Positions 1 to 12,914 of a stretch of 64,000 nt of DNA are shown here, in pieces (position 1 is the stretch's first letter; each line of letters opens with the position of its first letter). The notes beneath the pieces were generated by a model. That model made no database searches and had not been told where the DNA came from. It saw nothing but the letters and a program-made list of their open reading frames with translations. The DNA is from Budorcas taxicolor (Eukaryota; Chordata; Mammalia; Artiodactyla; Bovidae). The translations under genes and the position numbers were made by a program. Location of the stretch: positions 7,600,272 through 7,664,271 of the forward strand of contig NC_068910.1 of the NCBI RefSeq assembly GCF_023091745.1. The letters run 5' to 3'.

Positions 1-2003
1 CGAGTCGGTGATGCCACCCAGCCATCTCTTCCTCTGTCGTCCCCTTCTCCTCCTGCCCCCAATCCCTCCCAGCATCAGAGTCTTTTCCAATGAGTCAACT
101 CTTCACATGAAGTGGCCAAAGTACTGGATTTCAGCTTTACCATCATTCCTTCGAAAGAAATCCCAGGACTGATCTCCTTTAGGATGGACTGGTTGGATCT
201 CCTTGCAGTCCAAGGGACTCTCAAAGAGTCTTCTCCAACACCACAGTTCAAAAGCATCAATTTTTCAGTGCTCAGCTTTCTTACAGTCCAACTCTTACAT
301 CCATACATGACTACTGGAAAAACCATAGCCTTGACTAGATGGACCTTTGTTGGCAAAGTAACGTCTCTGCTTTTTAATACGCTATCTAGGTTGGTCATAA
401 CTTCCTTTCAAGGAGTAAGCGTCTTTTAATTTCATGGCTGAAATAACCATCTGCAGTGATTTTGGAGCCCAAAAATATAAAGTCTGACACTGTTTCCACT
501 GTTCCCCCATCTATTTCCCATGAACCGATGGGACCCGATGCCATGATCTTCGTTTTCTGAATGTTGAGCTTTAAGCCAACTTTTTCACTCTCCTCTTTCA
601 CTTTCATCAAGAGGCTGTTTAGTTCTTCTTCACTTTCTGCCATAAGGGTGGTGTCATCTGCATATCTGAGGTTACTGATATTTCTCCCGGCAATCTTGAT
701 TCCAGCCTGTGCTTCTTCCAGCCCCATGTTTCTCATGATGTACTCTGCATAGGAGTTAGGTAAGCAGAGTGACAATATACAGCCTTGACGTACTCCTTTT
801 CCGATCTGGAACCAGTCTGTTGTTCCATGGCCAGTTCTAGCTGTCGCTTCCTGACCTGCATATAGGTTTCTCAACAGGCAGGTCAGGTGGTCTGGTATTC
901 CCATCTCTTTCAGAATTTTCCACAGTTTATTGTGATCCACACAGTCAAAGGCTTTGGCATAGTCAATAAAGCAGAAATAGATGTTTTTCTGGAACTCTCT
1001 TGCTTTTTCAATGATCCAGTGGATGTTGGCAACTTGATCTCTGGTTCCTCTGCCTTCTCTAAAACCAGCTTCAACATTTGGAAGTTCACGGTTCACGTAT
1101 TGCTGAAGTCTGGCTTGGAGAATTTTGAGTTACTTTACTAACGTGTGAGATGAGTCCAATTGTGCAGTCATTTGAGCATTCTTTGGCATTGCCTTTCTTT
1201 GGGATTGGAATGAAAACTGACCTTTTCCAGTCCTGTGGCCACTGCTGAGTTTTCCAAATTTGCTGGCATATTGAGTGCAGCACTTTCACAGCATCATCTT
1301 TCAGGATTTGAAATAGCTCAACTGGAATTCCATCACCTCCACTAGCTTTGTTTGTAGTGATGCTTTCTAAGGCCCACTTGACTTCACATTCCAGGATGTC
1401 TGGCTCTAGGTGAGTGATCACACCATCATCATTATCTTGGTCATGAAGATCTTTTTTGTACAGTTCTTCTGTGTATTCTTACCACCTCTTAATATCTTCT
1501 GCTTCTCTTAGGTCCATACCATTTCTGTCCTTTATCGAGCCCATCTTTGCATGAAATGTTCCCTTGGTATCTCTAATTTTCTTGAAGAGATCTCTAGTCT
1601 TGTCCATTCTGTTGTTTTCCTCTATTTCTTGGCATTGATCACTGAGGAAGGCTTTCTTATCTCTTCATGCTATTCTTTGGATCTCTGCATTCAGATGCTT
1701 GTATCTTTCCTTTTCTTCTTTGCTTTTCGCTTCTCTTCTTTTCACAGCTATTTGTAAGGCCTCCCCAGAGAGCCATTTTGCTTTTTTGCATTTCTTTTCC
1801 ATGGGGATGGTCTTGATTCCTGTCTCCTGTACAATGTCACGAACCTCCGTCCATAGTTCATCAGGCAGTCTATCTATCAGCAGTAGTCTCTTAAATCTAT
1901 TTTTCACTTCCACTGTATAATCATAAGGGATTTGATTTAGGTCATACCTGAATGGTCTAGTGGTTTTTCCTACTTTCTTCAATTTAAGTCTGAATTTGGC
2001 AAT
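1..2003 (-). mobile_element. BovB (RTE) LINE, 3' part including RT domain, degraded
   Basis: Left part of a BovB non-LTR retrotransposon, cut by the window edge so its 3' tail is missing. On the - strand it reads from the middle of the ORF through the reverse transcriptase to the 3' region. A 233-codon open stretch at 395-1096 holds RT motifs: FIDYAKAFDCVDH (motif A) and YADDTTLMAE (catalytic YADD), plus KGVRQGCILS. Frameshifts separate it from 1086-1421 and 1665-1982, so the protein is broken. At about 2003 it joins an opposite-strand BovB 5' segment, the signature of a 5' inversion. Dead copy; no host function inferred. Confidence 0.93.
395..1096 (-). pseudogene. BovB reverse transcriptase fragment (233 codons)
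   Basis: Open stretch inside the BovB copy. Visible motifs are the RT palm motif A (FIDYAKAFDCVDH), the G-containing KGVRQGCILS segment and the YADD catalytic box, in the order expected of an RTE-type RT. It begins at an internal Met and lacks the endonuclease and N-terminal RT parts because of a two-base deletion and other frameshifts upstream. A transposon remnant, not a host gene; automated annotation often calls such ORFs a craniofacial-development-protein-like or RT-like gene. Confidence 0.85.
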
Positions 2004-2986
2004 GACAAAATGTGGTCCACTGGAGAAGGGAATGACAAATCACTTCAGTATTCTTGCCTTGAGAATCTCATGAACAATGAAAAGGCAAAATGATAGGATA
2101 CTGAAAGATGAACTCCCCAGGTCGGTAGGTGCCCAATATGCTACTGGAGATCAGTGAAGAAATAACTCCAGAAAGAATGAAGGGATGGAGCCAACGCAAA
2201 AACAATACCCAGTTGTGGATGGGACTGGTGATAGAAGCAAGGTCCAATGCTGTAAAGAGCAATACTGCATAGGAACCTGGAATGTTAGGTCCATGAATCA
2301 AGGCAAATTGGAAGTGGTCAAACAGGAGATGGCAAGAGTGAACGTAGACATTCTAGGAATCAGTGAACTAAAATGGACTGGAATGGGTGAATTTAACTCA
2401 GATGACCATTATATCTACTACTGCGGGCAGGAATCCCTTAGAAGAAATGGAGTAGCCATCATGGTCAACAAAAGAGTCAGAAATGCAGTACTTGGATGCA
2501 ATCTCAAAAACGACAGAATGATCTCTGTTCATTTCCAAGGCAAACCATTCAATATCACAGTAATCCAAGTCTGTGCCCCAACCAGTAACACTGAAGAAGC
2601 TGAAGTTGAACAGTTCTATGAAGACCTACAAGGCCTTTTAGAACTAACACCCAAAAAAGATGTCCTTTTCATTATAGGGGACTGGAATGCAAAAGTAGGA
2701 AGTCAAGAAACACCTGGAGTAACAGGCAAATTTGGCCTTGGAATATGGAATGAAGCAGGGCAAAGGCTAATAGAGTTTTGCCAAGAGAACACACTGGTCA
2801 TAGCAAACACCCTCTTCCAACAACACAAGAGAAGACTCTACACATGGACATCACCATATGGTCAACAGTGAAATCAGACTGATTATATTCTTTGCAGCCA
2901 AAGATGAAGAAGCTCTATACAGTCAACAAAAACAAGACTGGGAGCTGACTGTGGCTCAGATCATGAACTCCTTATTGCCAAATTGA
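2004..2986 (+). mobile_element. BovB LINE, inverted 5' part with endonuclease domain
   Basis: Opposite-orientation 5' segment of the same BovB insertion as 1-2003. It starts in the BovB 5' region and runs through the apurinic-type endonuclease. It ends near 2983-2990 at the consensus position (...TTATTGCCAAATT) where the - strand segment begins (its first bases are complementary to 1985-2003). This end-to-end match is what twin-primed reverse transcription (5' inversion) produces. Confidence 0.88.
2185..2871 (+). pseudogene. BovB endonuclease domain remnant (228 codons)
   Basis: Open frame covering the exonuclease/endonuclease/phosphatase-type endonuclease of BovB. The motifs CIGTWNVRSM, GISELKWTG and FIIGDWNAKVG match catalytic blocks of the APE-like fold (Asn, Glu, Asp-x-Asn). 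The frame closes at a stop just after TSPYGQQ, before the linker to the RT. The RT lies inverted on the other strand, so no full protein can be made. Not a host gene. Confidence 0.85.
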
Positions 2987-2989
2987 AGA

Positions 2990-4270
2990 AGGCTGTGCAT
3001 TAACCATCTGCAACTCAACATGCATTCATTCAGCAAGCATTACAAGGGCCTTCTACATGCAAGATAGCAACCATTCCACAAAAGACAGTTCCTGCCTTCA
3101 CAAGGTTCACTGTTGAGAGAGAAAGGCAAGCAAATAAACAAAGTGGTCTGGTGTTTGAAGGCAATGAGGTACAGGAAGGAGGCCCTAAGAGTCAGAGGAG
3201 GGTAGCTCTCCCAGCCCAAGCACAGGATGCCCAGGGAAGTAAACCGGCAGGAGGCAATGTGTACCTGAGCAAGGGCTGCAGAGAAGCTCCTCAAGGAGAT
3301 CACTGGAGAGGGAACAAGTGCACAGAGGCGACCAAGAAAATGGCACAGGCCAGGGGCTTCAAGTGGCACAGCCACTTGATGAGAGAGGTAGATGGATGGC
3401 TAGATGGACTGCAAAGACAAACCATGTGAGTGTGTGAGAGGAGGGGAGGGGGGCATCCCTCCCAAGGGAGGTTAGGTGTGGTGGCCAGTACAGAGGGAGG
3501 GCGGGACCAGGTAGTGTCCCCTCCAGGCACTTCCTTTGAGCAGAAGCAAAACAGAAGGTGATGGGGAACCAGGAATCTCCCCAACACAGTACCCAAGTGC
3601 ATTAGCTATTTATGATTCCATATCCCCCATTTATTCATTAATTCAACATTTATTAAGTGCCTACTGTATGCAACATCTATATCCAGCTCTCAGGAGTGGA
3701 TTCTATCCTGCCGGCCACAGGAAATCCTTGATACCATGAGACCTCAGTCTTGCTTTTCAGAAGTCTGTAGGACAAAACGAGAGACTCAGAGAAGGAGCAG
3801 TGTCACAAACCACAGCTGGAATGAAGTTTCTGTGTTCACCAAATGATTTAAGAGTCTGGAGACAGGAGCCAGAGAGATAAACAGACTATCCTAGAGCATA
3901 GAGTGAAGCATGCTTCAGCACCAAGGAGGACTCTCCAGCAGGGTGCTGGGTTGTCAGAACTGACTTCCTGGCAGAGATGATGGCTCAGTGAAAGCCTGAG
4001 GATCAAGGAGAGCCTGAAGACATCTCAGGATTAAATCAGCTCCCCCACCCAGAAGCATAAAAGAAACTATTTTATAACCAGACATACTTTTCCTCATTCT
4101 AAGTTGCATTTGTTTCAGAATGCAAAGTTCCCATTCCATCCTTCCTAGAATGTTCAATCCAACCTCATGACTCTTCAGCCAAATTCAGGATACATACCAT
4201 TCATTTTCTGTTCAGTGCTCCCTTGCCAAAAACTCCCCCTTTCTCCTCACTCCTACAGTTGATTCTTCTA
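2990..4270. other. Intergenic, ancient repeat traces
   Basis: No gene recognised. Two stretches (about 3020-3190 and 3620-3700) resemble old MIR/L2-type repeats: phrases such as attcattaattcaacattt followed by a 'tgcctactgtatgc' segment are typical. Short open frames here have no recognisable domain and look like chance. Confidence 0.4.
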
Positions 4271-4271
4271 G

Positions 4272-4415
4272 TGTAGTGGATCTCAACTAGAAGATGACTT
4301 TCCTCCAGGGGCCATCCAGCCATGTCTGGAGACATTCAGGTTGTTACAATTTGGGAAGAGGCCTAGAATCCCCCACAACAAAACCATACCCCAGCCCCCA
4401 TCTGTTAGCAGTGCC
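4272..4415 (-). mobile_element. MER20 (hAT-Charlie) DNA transposon fragment
   Basis: Sequence beginning gtagtggatctcaact and containing atgtctggagacattcaggt corresponds to the reverse-strand end of MER20, a non-autonomous hAT element shared by placental mammals. The element is truncated and strongly diverged. A second copy lies at 35571-35772. Confidence 0.65.
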
Positions 4416-7400
4416 ATGGCAGAGAACCCTCCTCCAGTCTCAGCAAGGAGGACCCTAGATCAGGCCCCACACAGATGGCTGCAGCTGACTCCAGACTCAT
4501 GGAACATTCCAGATACTTTACATGGCCAAAGGAGACTCAGGCTGTCCACAAGCGCCCATTCCTGTCACTCCACCATTTCCACAGCCTTTCCATACCTGCT
4601 GATGCAAGCCAAACCCATAGCAGGTCCCACCAGAGGTGCTCTCCGCTTCCCCACAGCATGCGCAGACCTAGTGGGGGTGTGATCCGTCTCCCTACCCCAC
4701 CCTCCTCAGCCAGGTGACTTTAGAACACAGCAGTTTTAGGTTATCTTTCTCAGCAATCCAGTCTGTGCGCGTATGGCAAGGGATGAGGGGGAGGCTATTA
4801 GATGAGGAGAAATTATAAGGGAAAGTCTATATATGTGTGATGAATGGAGGCATTTCACTGGCAACAGTGTATGAGAAAAAAGAGTCACAGAGAAGAGGTG
4901 GCTTCACAGAATAGGTGGTGAGTGGTTTCATGAGAAGGGAAAGAGAGAAGGGAATGGAAAGAAATGGGACTGGCGGCTGGAGAGTAGATGGCAAATGAGG
5001 ACAGACTTGCTACGGAGTCTGGCCTGTTGAAGCCAGGGAATAAATGCATACTTGGGCCCTGAATGGCCCGGGCAAGTGGTGGATGTGCTGGAGGAAGACA
5101 AGAAGCAGGGCAGGGACTCTGGGTGGAGGTTTTGGCAGTGCTCCTTCTGGGACACAATGGAGGGCTCTGCGCTCTGTGTGGAAAGAAATTAACATACTTG
5201 AAAGCTACATTTTTAGTTGTTTGTTTTATTGGAGGATAATTGCTTTACAATATTGTGTTGGCCCTCTGCCACAGAGAAGCACTTATCAGGACTGCGATTT
5301 AGGGAGTGGGGAAGGTCAAGGGTTGAGCCCAGCCCAAAGGGATGGGGAGCACTGACTCCAGGATGTGGGATTCTGTTTTTAGGACAGGCTGAGTTAGAAC
5401 TCCTGGAGGTGGCAGTGTCAAGAAAAGCTGGATGTGCTGGCCCTGAATTAGCAAAGCAAATGGGTAGAGATCCACATTTGGGGGGTCACAGGAAGTGAAC
5501 ACTGTGGGAATGGAAAAGTGGCTCAAGACAGGACCCAGAGGAGTAGAGGCAGCAGAGGAGTCCCAGAGGAGAAGGAGAAGGTGTACTAGGCGGGGCAAAG
5601 GCAACTGCAGAGCAGAGAGCTCTGGGCAGAACAGGAAATGTCAGTGGTGTTTACTGCTGCCAAGCAAGATAAGAGCAGAAAAACACATCTCCTGACCCTG
5701 TGACGCAATCAGAAAGGCACAATAATTTAGAAGCTCCTGCCGTGTCTCTTCCTGGGCCAACTCATGTAGCAAAGGGGCACAGAATCGTATTTCTTCCTTC
5801 CCACAGAAATGCATGATTTTTGTCCCCAAGTTCTGGGCTCTCTCAAACACAGGACCCGCCTTTGCGGTCTGAAGGTCCTGTATACTGGGAGAGGAAGTGC
5901 CCTTTCCAATGGCCCTTTCCAGAGGGTGTAGCTGACTCCTTTGGAACAGGAAGGGATGGGACCGTGGACTCTGATGCAGAGATAAGAGCCCGCTCAACAG
6001 CCCCGGGCCTGGAAGGGATTGGCTGCAGAGCCTCTGAGGAGCCTCAAGGACCAGCCTGGGGGAGCACTGCGCAGGAGGGAGCACTGCCTGAAGTTTCTAA
6101 CATGGGGGCTGGCATGGGTGCTGGCCCTCGGAGGGGCCCAGAGCAATCACCCAGGCTGAGGACCAAGGCAAATCCCATCCTGCAGTTAAAATCTGTCAGG
6201 ATTTAATTCTAAAGGAACTACTTTTAAAGTGAGATGCTACTTAGTTTATTCTCTTTAACTTTTGTTCGTAAGAAAAAGGGTTTTATCTAGTTAAGATATG
6301 GTTAGTATACAATCAGAGTGACTGTCCAGGACAACCAGCCCTACAAAAGCTGGAGCAGGGGAGGCGAGGAGGGCGCGCTGGGGCTGGGGCGGGGGCGGGG
6401 GACGAGCCACTTCCTCTTCCACTCTGCTCTCCATACCCTGTGGACAACGGTGAGAACCAGGGGGACAGTCAGATGGAGTGTGTGCGCAGCATGGCCTCCC
6501 TGTGCACGTGACTTGTCCTTCCGTCCAGCATACACACGGGTTTCACAGTCTTGCAACATGATGGTGCTGAAAATTCCAGTTTCCATTTCCTGTCATCCAG
6601 GGTAAATGGCAATGCAGAAAAGCAGAACCCTCAGCCTGTGCCCTACTCTGCCCAGATGCCCACTGCAGTCCTGGGGATGGGGCTGCTGCCCCCATCACTG
6701 GAAACCACCCTCAGCTGCTAGGACCTGCCTGTCTGCGGGGTGACAGAGGCCAGTGACTGCTGGGCTGGGACTGCAGAGGCTGTGCCCCTGCTCTCCCCGT
6801 GGCATGGCGCTCACGGGCCGCCCCAGAGCACCGCAGGGGGTCAGCCGAGCCCTCACACTGTGTGGAGGCCTGTGCTATGCCCACGTCATGGTGGCTTCTC
6901 CCTCTGCCCGGTCCTGCCTCGCTCACTCCCTCACACGTGAGTGTCCCGGAAGCTACCCTAACAGGCCCGCTGCTGCTGAGAGCTCTGGATTGCCAGGAAC
7001 GCAATCTAAGATAGCCTGATTTGGGGTACAACTTTCTCTTCCACTGGAACTCAGTCACAGATGCCAGGAAGTAATAAGACATCTCCACCTTGAGCTCTGT
7101 TACTTTCCCTTCCCTTGCTCCATCTCTGGGATCCAAGTAGATGCTCCCTCAGGAACCTGAAAAACAAGACACTAAGAGGAAAAGGGAGGAGAGGGGAAGA
7201 GGCCTCCGCACACTTCACCTGGTTAACTAGCGTGCAGACTGCACTTAGAGACTCCCACACTGGAAAACCCGGCCTGGTGCCCCTGCTGACAGCTCCAACA
7301 GCTCCTGAGTGCGCCCCTCGCACAGCACGTGACCCCCTGAATCACAGCCGGGTGTGCACCTGACCATCTCCCCCCAGGAAGTTACTGCCATGAGGGCAGA

Positions 7401-7895
7401 GAAGAGGTCTACTTTGCTTGCCATTTTCTCCAGGGACCTGGCAAAGCTCCCGGCACTTGGGAGACACATCCTGTAGGGTCCTGGCAGGAAATAAACAGCA
7501 CATACAAGTAGGGCAACTGAGGCAAGTTTGGTAAGAAGACTCTTTACAAGATTTAGTCAGGGCATGAGGAAGCCGCAGTGTACAGTGCGGCACCTGGTGG
7601 CAGTTGAGAGCAGGCTGCCATTCCCACTGCCAGGAACAGGGGGCAGGGCACAGGCGTGGGGAGAGGCTGACAAGAGCCACACACAGGGCAAGAGACACAT
7701 CAGTCCCATCAGTAAGACGAACCCTGAGAACCACCAGGAAGGAGCCAGGGAGCTAAATCCCCCGACCTCACTCTCTAATCTCCTGCCTAGAACTCCCCAT
7801 TGGCCAAATGCAGCTGATAGAGGACAGAGGAGACTGCCATTATAAGATAAGGCGCCCTGGGCATAAACCAAGGTGGAGGTGAGTAGAGAGTGGAT
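4416..7895. other. Intergenic, no gene recognised
   Basis: Nothing recognisable as a gene. A short stretch at about 5215-5265 (ttggaggataattgctttac) is the reverse complement of a ruminant L1/ART2-type 3' tail. A GC-rich patch occurs at about 6350-6410. Overlapping short frames on both strands lack domains or shared reading-frame signals. Confidence 0.4.
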
Positions 7896-9644
7896 CAGTT
7901 CAGTTCAGTTCAGTTCAGTCGCTCAGTCGTGTCCGACTCTTTGCGACCCCATGAATCGCAGCACGCCAGGCCTCCCTGTCCATCGCCAACTCCCGGAGTT
8001 CACTCAAACTCACATCCAGGAAGTCAGTGATGCCATCCAGCCATCTCTTCCTCTGTCGTCCCCTTCTCCTCGGCCCCCAGTCCCTCCCAGCATCAGAGTC
8101 ATTTCCAATGAGTCAACTCTTTGCATGAGGTGGCCAAAGATTTGGATTTCAGCTTCCGCATCAGTCCTTCCAAAGAACATCCAGGACTGATCTCCTTTAG
8201 GATGGACTGGTTGGATCTCCTTGCAGTCCAAGGGACTCTCAAGAATCTTCTCCAACACTACAGTTCAAAAGCATCAATTCTTCGGCGCTCAGCTTTCTTC
8301 ACAGTCCAACTCTCACATCCATACGACTACTGGAAAAACCATAGCCTTGAGTAGATGGACCTTTGTTGGCAAAGTAATGTCTCTGCTTTCCAATATGCTA
8401 TCTAGGCTGCTCATAACTTTCCTTCCAAGGAGTAAATGTCTTTTAATTTAATGGCTGCAATCACCATCTGCAGTGATTTTGGAACCCCAAAAAATAAAGT
8501 CTGACATTGTATCCACTGTTTCCCCATCTATTTGCCATGAAGTGATGGGACCAGATGCCATGATCTTCATTTTCTGAATGTTGAGCTTTAAGCCAACTTT
8601 TTCACTCTTCTCTCCTCTTTCACTTTCATCAAGAGGCTGTTTAGTTCTTCTTCACTTTCTGCCATAAGGGTGGTGTCATCTGCATATCTGAGGTTATTGA
8701 TATTTCTCCCGGCAATCTTGATTCCAGCCTGTGCTTCTTCCAGCCCCACGTTTCTCATGATGTACTCTGCATAGGAGTTAAATAAGCAGGATGACAATAT
8801 ACAGCCTTGATGTACTCCTTTTCCGATCTGGAACCAGTCTGTTGTTCCATGGCCAGTTCTAACTGTTGCTTCCTGACCTACATATAGGTTTCTCAAGAGG
8901 CAGGTGGTCTGGTATTCCCATCTCTTTCAGAATTTTCCACAGTTTATTGAGATCCACACAGTCAAAGGCTTTGGCATAGTCAATAAAGCAGAAATAGATG
9001 TTTTTCTGGAACTCTCTTGCTTTTTCAATGATCCAGTGGATGTTGGCAACTTGATCTCTGGTTCCTCTGCCTTCTCTAAAACCAGCTTCAACATTTGGAA
9101 GTTCACGGTTCACGTATTGCTGAAGTCTGGCTTGGAGAATTTTGAGTTACTTTACTAACGTGTGAGATGAGTCCAATTGTGCGGTCGTTTGAGCATTCTT
9201 TGGCATTGCCTTTCTTTGGGATTGGAATGAAAACTGACCTTTTCCAGTCCTGTGGCCACTGCTGAGTTTTCCAAATTTGCTGGCATATTGAGTGCAGCAC
9301 TTTCACAGCATCATCTTTCAGGATTTGAAATAGCTCAACTGGAATTCCATCACCTCCACTAGCTTTGTTTGTAGTGATGCTTTCTAAGGCCCACTTGACT
9401 TCACATTCCAGGATGTCTGGCTCTAGGTGAGTGATCACACCATCGTCGTTATCTTGGTCATGAAGATCTTTTTCGTACAGTTCTTCTGTGTATTCTTGCC
9501 ACTGCTTCTTAATATCTTCTGCTTCTGTTAGGTCCATACCATTTCTGTCCTTTATCGAGCCCATCTTTGCATGAAATGTTCCCTTGGTATCTCTAATTTT
9601 CTTGAAGAGATCTCTAGTCTTGCCCATTCTGTTGTTTTCCTCTA
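7896..9644 (-). mobile_element. BovB LINE, 5'-truncated copy
   Basis: The (CAGTT)n tail seen on the + strand at 7896-7919 marks the 3' end; the element runs right to left and is cut in the mid-ORF at about 9644. Open fragments at 9103-9651 (linker/RT N-terminus), 8859-9113 (FIDYAKAFDCVDLNK, RT motif A) and 8588-8896 (YADDTTLMAE) are separated by frameshifts. A two-base deletion near 9152 is shared with the copy at 1-2003. I could not find a convincing target site duplication. Confidence 0.92.
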
Positions 9645-10000
9645 AAAGCATTTTTATGAGGAATCAAAATTGTAAAACACAGACAAATATTTTTACCAGA
9701 ACCCATGCAGTGTTATGAAAGTATATTCTACTCTTGTGGAATTTTTCTTATTGCCCTAACTCAGCACACTATCTCAGATACAAAGAAATCCTAGAAACCG
9801 TTCTGAAATATGAGGGCATTTACTCAGTAGACATTTTCCCTTTCTTTTCCTAGGGATACACACTCACAAGGGGTTGCCTTCTGAGTCCACTTGTCTGCTA
9901 ATTGAAGAGTACTGAAACAATTCTTTGGACTTAGCGATTTTCCCTCTTTCTTCAGTACCATATCTGTAGTAGGATTAGGTTTAGGTACAGCTCCAATTCA
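9645..10000. other. Unique spacer, nothing recognised
   Basis: About 350 bases of AT-rich sequence between a BovB copy and a SINE. No ORF, repeat family or regulatory signal that I can support. Confidence 0.4.
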
Positions 10001-10213
10001 GGCTTCCCAGGTGGCTCAGTGGTAAAGAATTCATGTGCAGATGCAGGAGCCACAGGAGACATGGGTTCGATCCCTGGGTCAGGAAGATCCCCTGGAGGAG
10101 GAAATGGCAACCCACTCCAGTATTCTTGCTGGGATAGTCTTATGGACAGAGGAGCCTGGCAGGCTACAGTCCATGGGGTCACAAAGAATCAGACATGACT
10201 GAGTATGCATGCA
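10001..10213 (+). mobile_element. Bov-tA SINE
   Basis: tRNA-Glu-derived ruminant SINE. The head ggcttcccaggtggctcagt carries the A-box region, gggttcgatccctgg the B box, and the body ends with the BovB-derived segment catggggtcacaaagaatc. Oriented left to right. No intact tRNA gene is present. Confidence 0.85.
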
Positions 10214-10215
10214 CA

Positions 10216-11194
10216 GCTCAGATGCACCACTTCCAAAGCTGTGGTACAAGATCATACCCTATTTCTTGTTCAGTTGCTACTGGCCATGTTTTAGAATTTT
10301 TGTTGAAACTATCTTTTAGTCATTTTATAAGGTACTGGAGAAGGAAGAGTTCATGACCCTACTTCACTCTGCCATTTTTACTAGAAAGTCCCACAGAAAT
10401 GATTTTGAGATTCTATAGAGGTTTCAAAAGCTTAAGCACTGCTTCACCTTGGGCGGCCCTAGATGTATGTAGTGGTATTTGTGTGCTGACTTTGGAGCTT
10501 GGTTGGTGGGATTGTTGTTTATAGTTGGGCAGCAGGGAGATATTAGACACCTGTTTATGGGGCATTAGCTGTCCTGACTCAGCAGAGCGACCGATTACAT
10601 TTCACCACAAGATGTTGCTGGTGGCCCTGGGAAACCAACCTCATTGGAATGGTAGGGACAGACACTAGGCCAGAGGGGACTCGGTAGGGAGTAAACAACA
10701 TGAAGCAGCTGGACAACTAATGAAAGCTGTCTAGGAAGAGGGAGAATAAGTCGTTCGAGCAATGTGTGAGGTTAAGGGCAGGATTACAGTCTTTATCTGA
10801 GAGACCTGAGCATTTAAAACTTCTGGAGAGACCAACAGAGAAAGAGAGGTTGGACCTAAAGCAAAACATGGAAAACTCTAATGGAGGTTAGACAGAATGA
10901 GAGCCACAGTGCAGGAGGAGACATCAGCCTTCAATAAAAGAGGAGCAACTGAGTCTATGTAAAGAGGGGAGAAAGGAGAATCTGAAGCTAGGGACCAGGG
11001 AGCTGAGGGAGTTCAAGAAAGGCAGAAGGTGAGGTCATTTGCTGAACATAAATGTAGGTGACAGGAATGGGCATTTGAAGAGATGGAAGAGTTTTAAATT
11101 GCTCAAAGTAGCCAACGGAAAATAGGAGAAAGTGGCAGTTTCGGACATTCATAACCTATTAGAGTTAGAAGGAACACTAGAAAAATCCCTGGAA
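10216..11194. other. Intergenic, no feature recognised
   Basis: Purine-rich unique-looking sequence. No supported ORF or repeat. It is the left flank of the BovB insertion at 11208 and would be continuous with 14031 onward before that insertion. Confidence 0.4.
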
Positions 11195-11207
11195 GCCAGT
11201 TGAGACT
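11195..11207. repeat. Target site duplication, left copy (BovB)
   Basis: GCCAGTTGAGACT at 11195-11207 matches GCCAGTTGTGACT at 14018-14030 with one mismatch in 13. The two copies bracket the BovB at 11208-14017 exactly, so the two opposite-strand halves entered in one event. Confidence 0.8.
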
Positions 11208-12914
11208 CAGTTCAGTTCAGTTCAGTCACTCAGTCGTGTCCGACTCTTTGCGACCCCATGAATCGCAGCATGCCAGGCCTCCCTGTCCATCACCAACTCC
11301 CGGAGTTCACTCAGATTCACGTCCATCGAGTCGTGATGCCATCCAGCCATCTCATCCTCTGTTGTCCCCTTCTCCTTCCACCCCCAATCCCTCCCAGAAT
11401 CAGAGTCTTTTCCAGTGAGTCAACTCTTTGCATGAGGTGGCCAAAGTATTGGACTTTCAGCTTCAGCATCATTCCCTCCAAAGAAATTCCAGGGCTGATC
11501 TCCTTCAGAATGGACTGGTTGGATCTCCTTGTAGTCCAAGGGACTCTCAAGAGTCTTCTCCAACACTACAGTTTAAAAGCATCAATTCTTCGGTGCTCAG
11601 CTTTCTTCACAGTCCAACTCTCACATCCATACATGACCACTGAAAAAACTATAGCCTTGACTAGACGGACCTTTGTTGGCAAAGTATTGTCTCTGTTTTT
11701 CAATATGCTATCTAGGCTGCTCATAACTTTTCTTCCAAGGAGTAAGCATCTTTTAATTTAATGGCTGCAATCACCATCTGCAGTGATTTTGGAGCCCAGA
11801 AAAATAAAGTCTGACACTGTTTCTACTGTTTCCCCATCTATTTGCCATGAAGTGATGGGACCAGATGCCATGAAGGGATGGGACCAGATGCCATGATCTT
11901 CATTTTCTGAATGTTGAGCTTTAAGCCAACTTTTTCACTCTCCTCTTTCACTTTCATCAAGAGGCTTTTTAGTTTCTCTTCACTTTCTGTCATAAGGGTG
12001 GTGTCATCTGCATATCTGAGGTTATTGATATTTCTCCCAGCAATCTTGATTCCAGCCTGTGCTTCTTCCAGCCCAGCGTTTCTCATGATGTACTCTGCAT
12101 AGAAGTTAAATAAGCAGGGTGACAATATACAGCCTTGACGTACTCCTTTTCCTATTTGGAACCAGTCTGTTGTTCCATGTCCAGTTCTAACTGTTGCTTC
12201 CTGACCTGCATATAGGTTTCTCAAGAGGCTGGAAGTGGACAAACAGGAGATGGCAAGAGTGAATGTCGATATTATAGGAATCCAGTGAACTAAAATGGAC
12301 TAGAATAGGTGAATTTAACTCAGATGACCATTATATCTACTACTGAGGGCAGGAATCCCTTGGAAGAAATGGAGTAGCCATCATGGTCAACAAGAGTCCG
12401 AAATGCAGTACTTGGATGCAATCTCAAAAATGACAGAAAGATCTCTGTTCGTTTCCAAGGCAAACCATTCAATATCACAGTAATCCAAGTCTATGCCCCA
12501 ACCAGGAACGCTGAAGAAGCTGAAGTTGAACAGTTCTATGAAGACCTACAAGACCTTTTAGAACTAACACCCAAAAAAGATGTCCTTTTCATTATAGGGG
12601 ACTGGAATGCAAAAGTAGGAAGTCAAGAAACATCTGGAGTAACAGGCAAATTTGGCCTTGGAATACGGAATGAAGCAGGACAAAGACTAACACAGTCTTG
12701 CCAAGAGAACACACTGGTCATAACAAACACCCTCTTCCAACAACACAAGAGAAGACTCTACACATGGACATCACCATATGGTCAACAGTGAAATCAGACT
12801 GATTATATTCTTTGCAGCCAAAGATGGAGAAGCTCTATACAGTCAACAAAAACAAGACCAGGGGCTGACTGTGGCTCAGATCATGAACTCCTTATTGCCA
12901 CATTCAGACTTAAA

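Noticed and set aside
395..1096. Reverse transcriptase ORFs as part of a defence or diversity-generating system
   Set aside because: The RT and endonuclease motifs, the CAGTT tail and the multiple degraded copies identify BovB retrotransposons in a mammalian genome.
2185..2871. 228-codon ORF as a host gene (craniofacial-development-protein-like)
   Set aside because: It is the BovB endonuclease domain inside a broken inverted element; similar labels in databases come from BovB-derived sequence.
10001..10213. tRNA genes
   Set aside because: A/B-box-like sequences occur only in the tRNA-derived SINE heads; none folds as a complete tRNA with acceptor stem.
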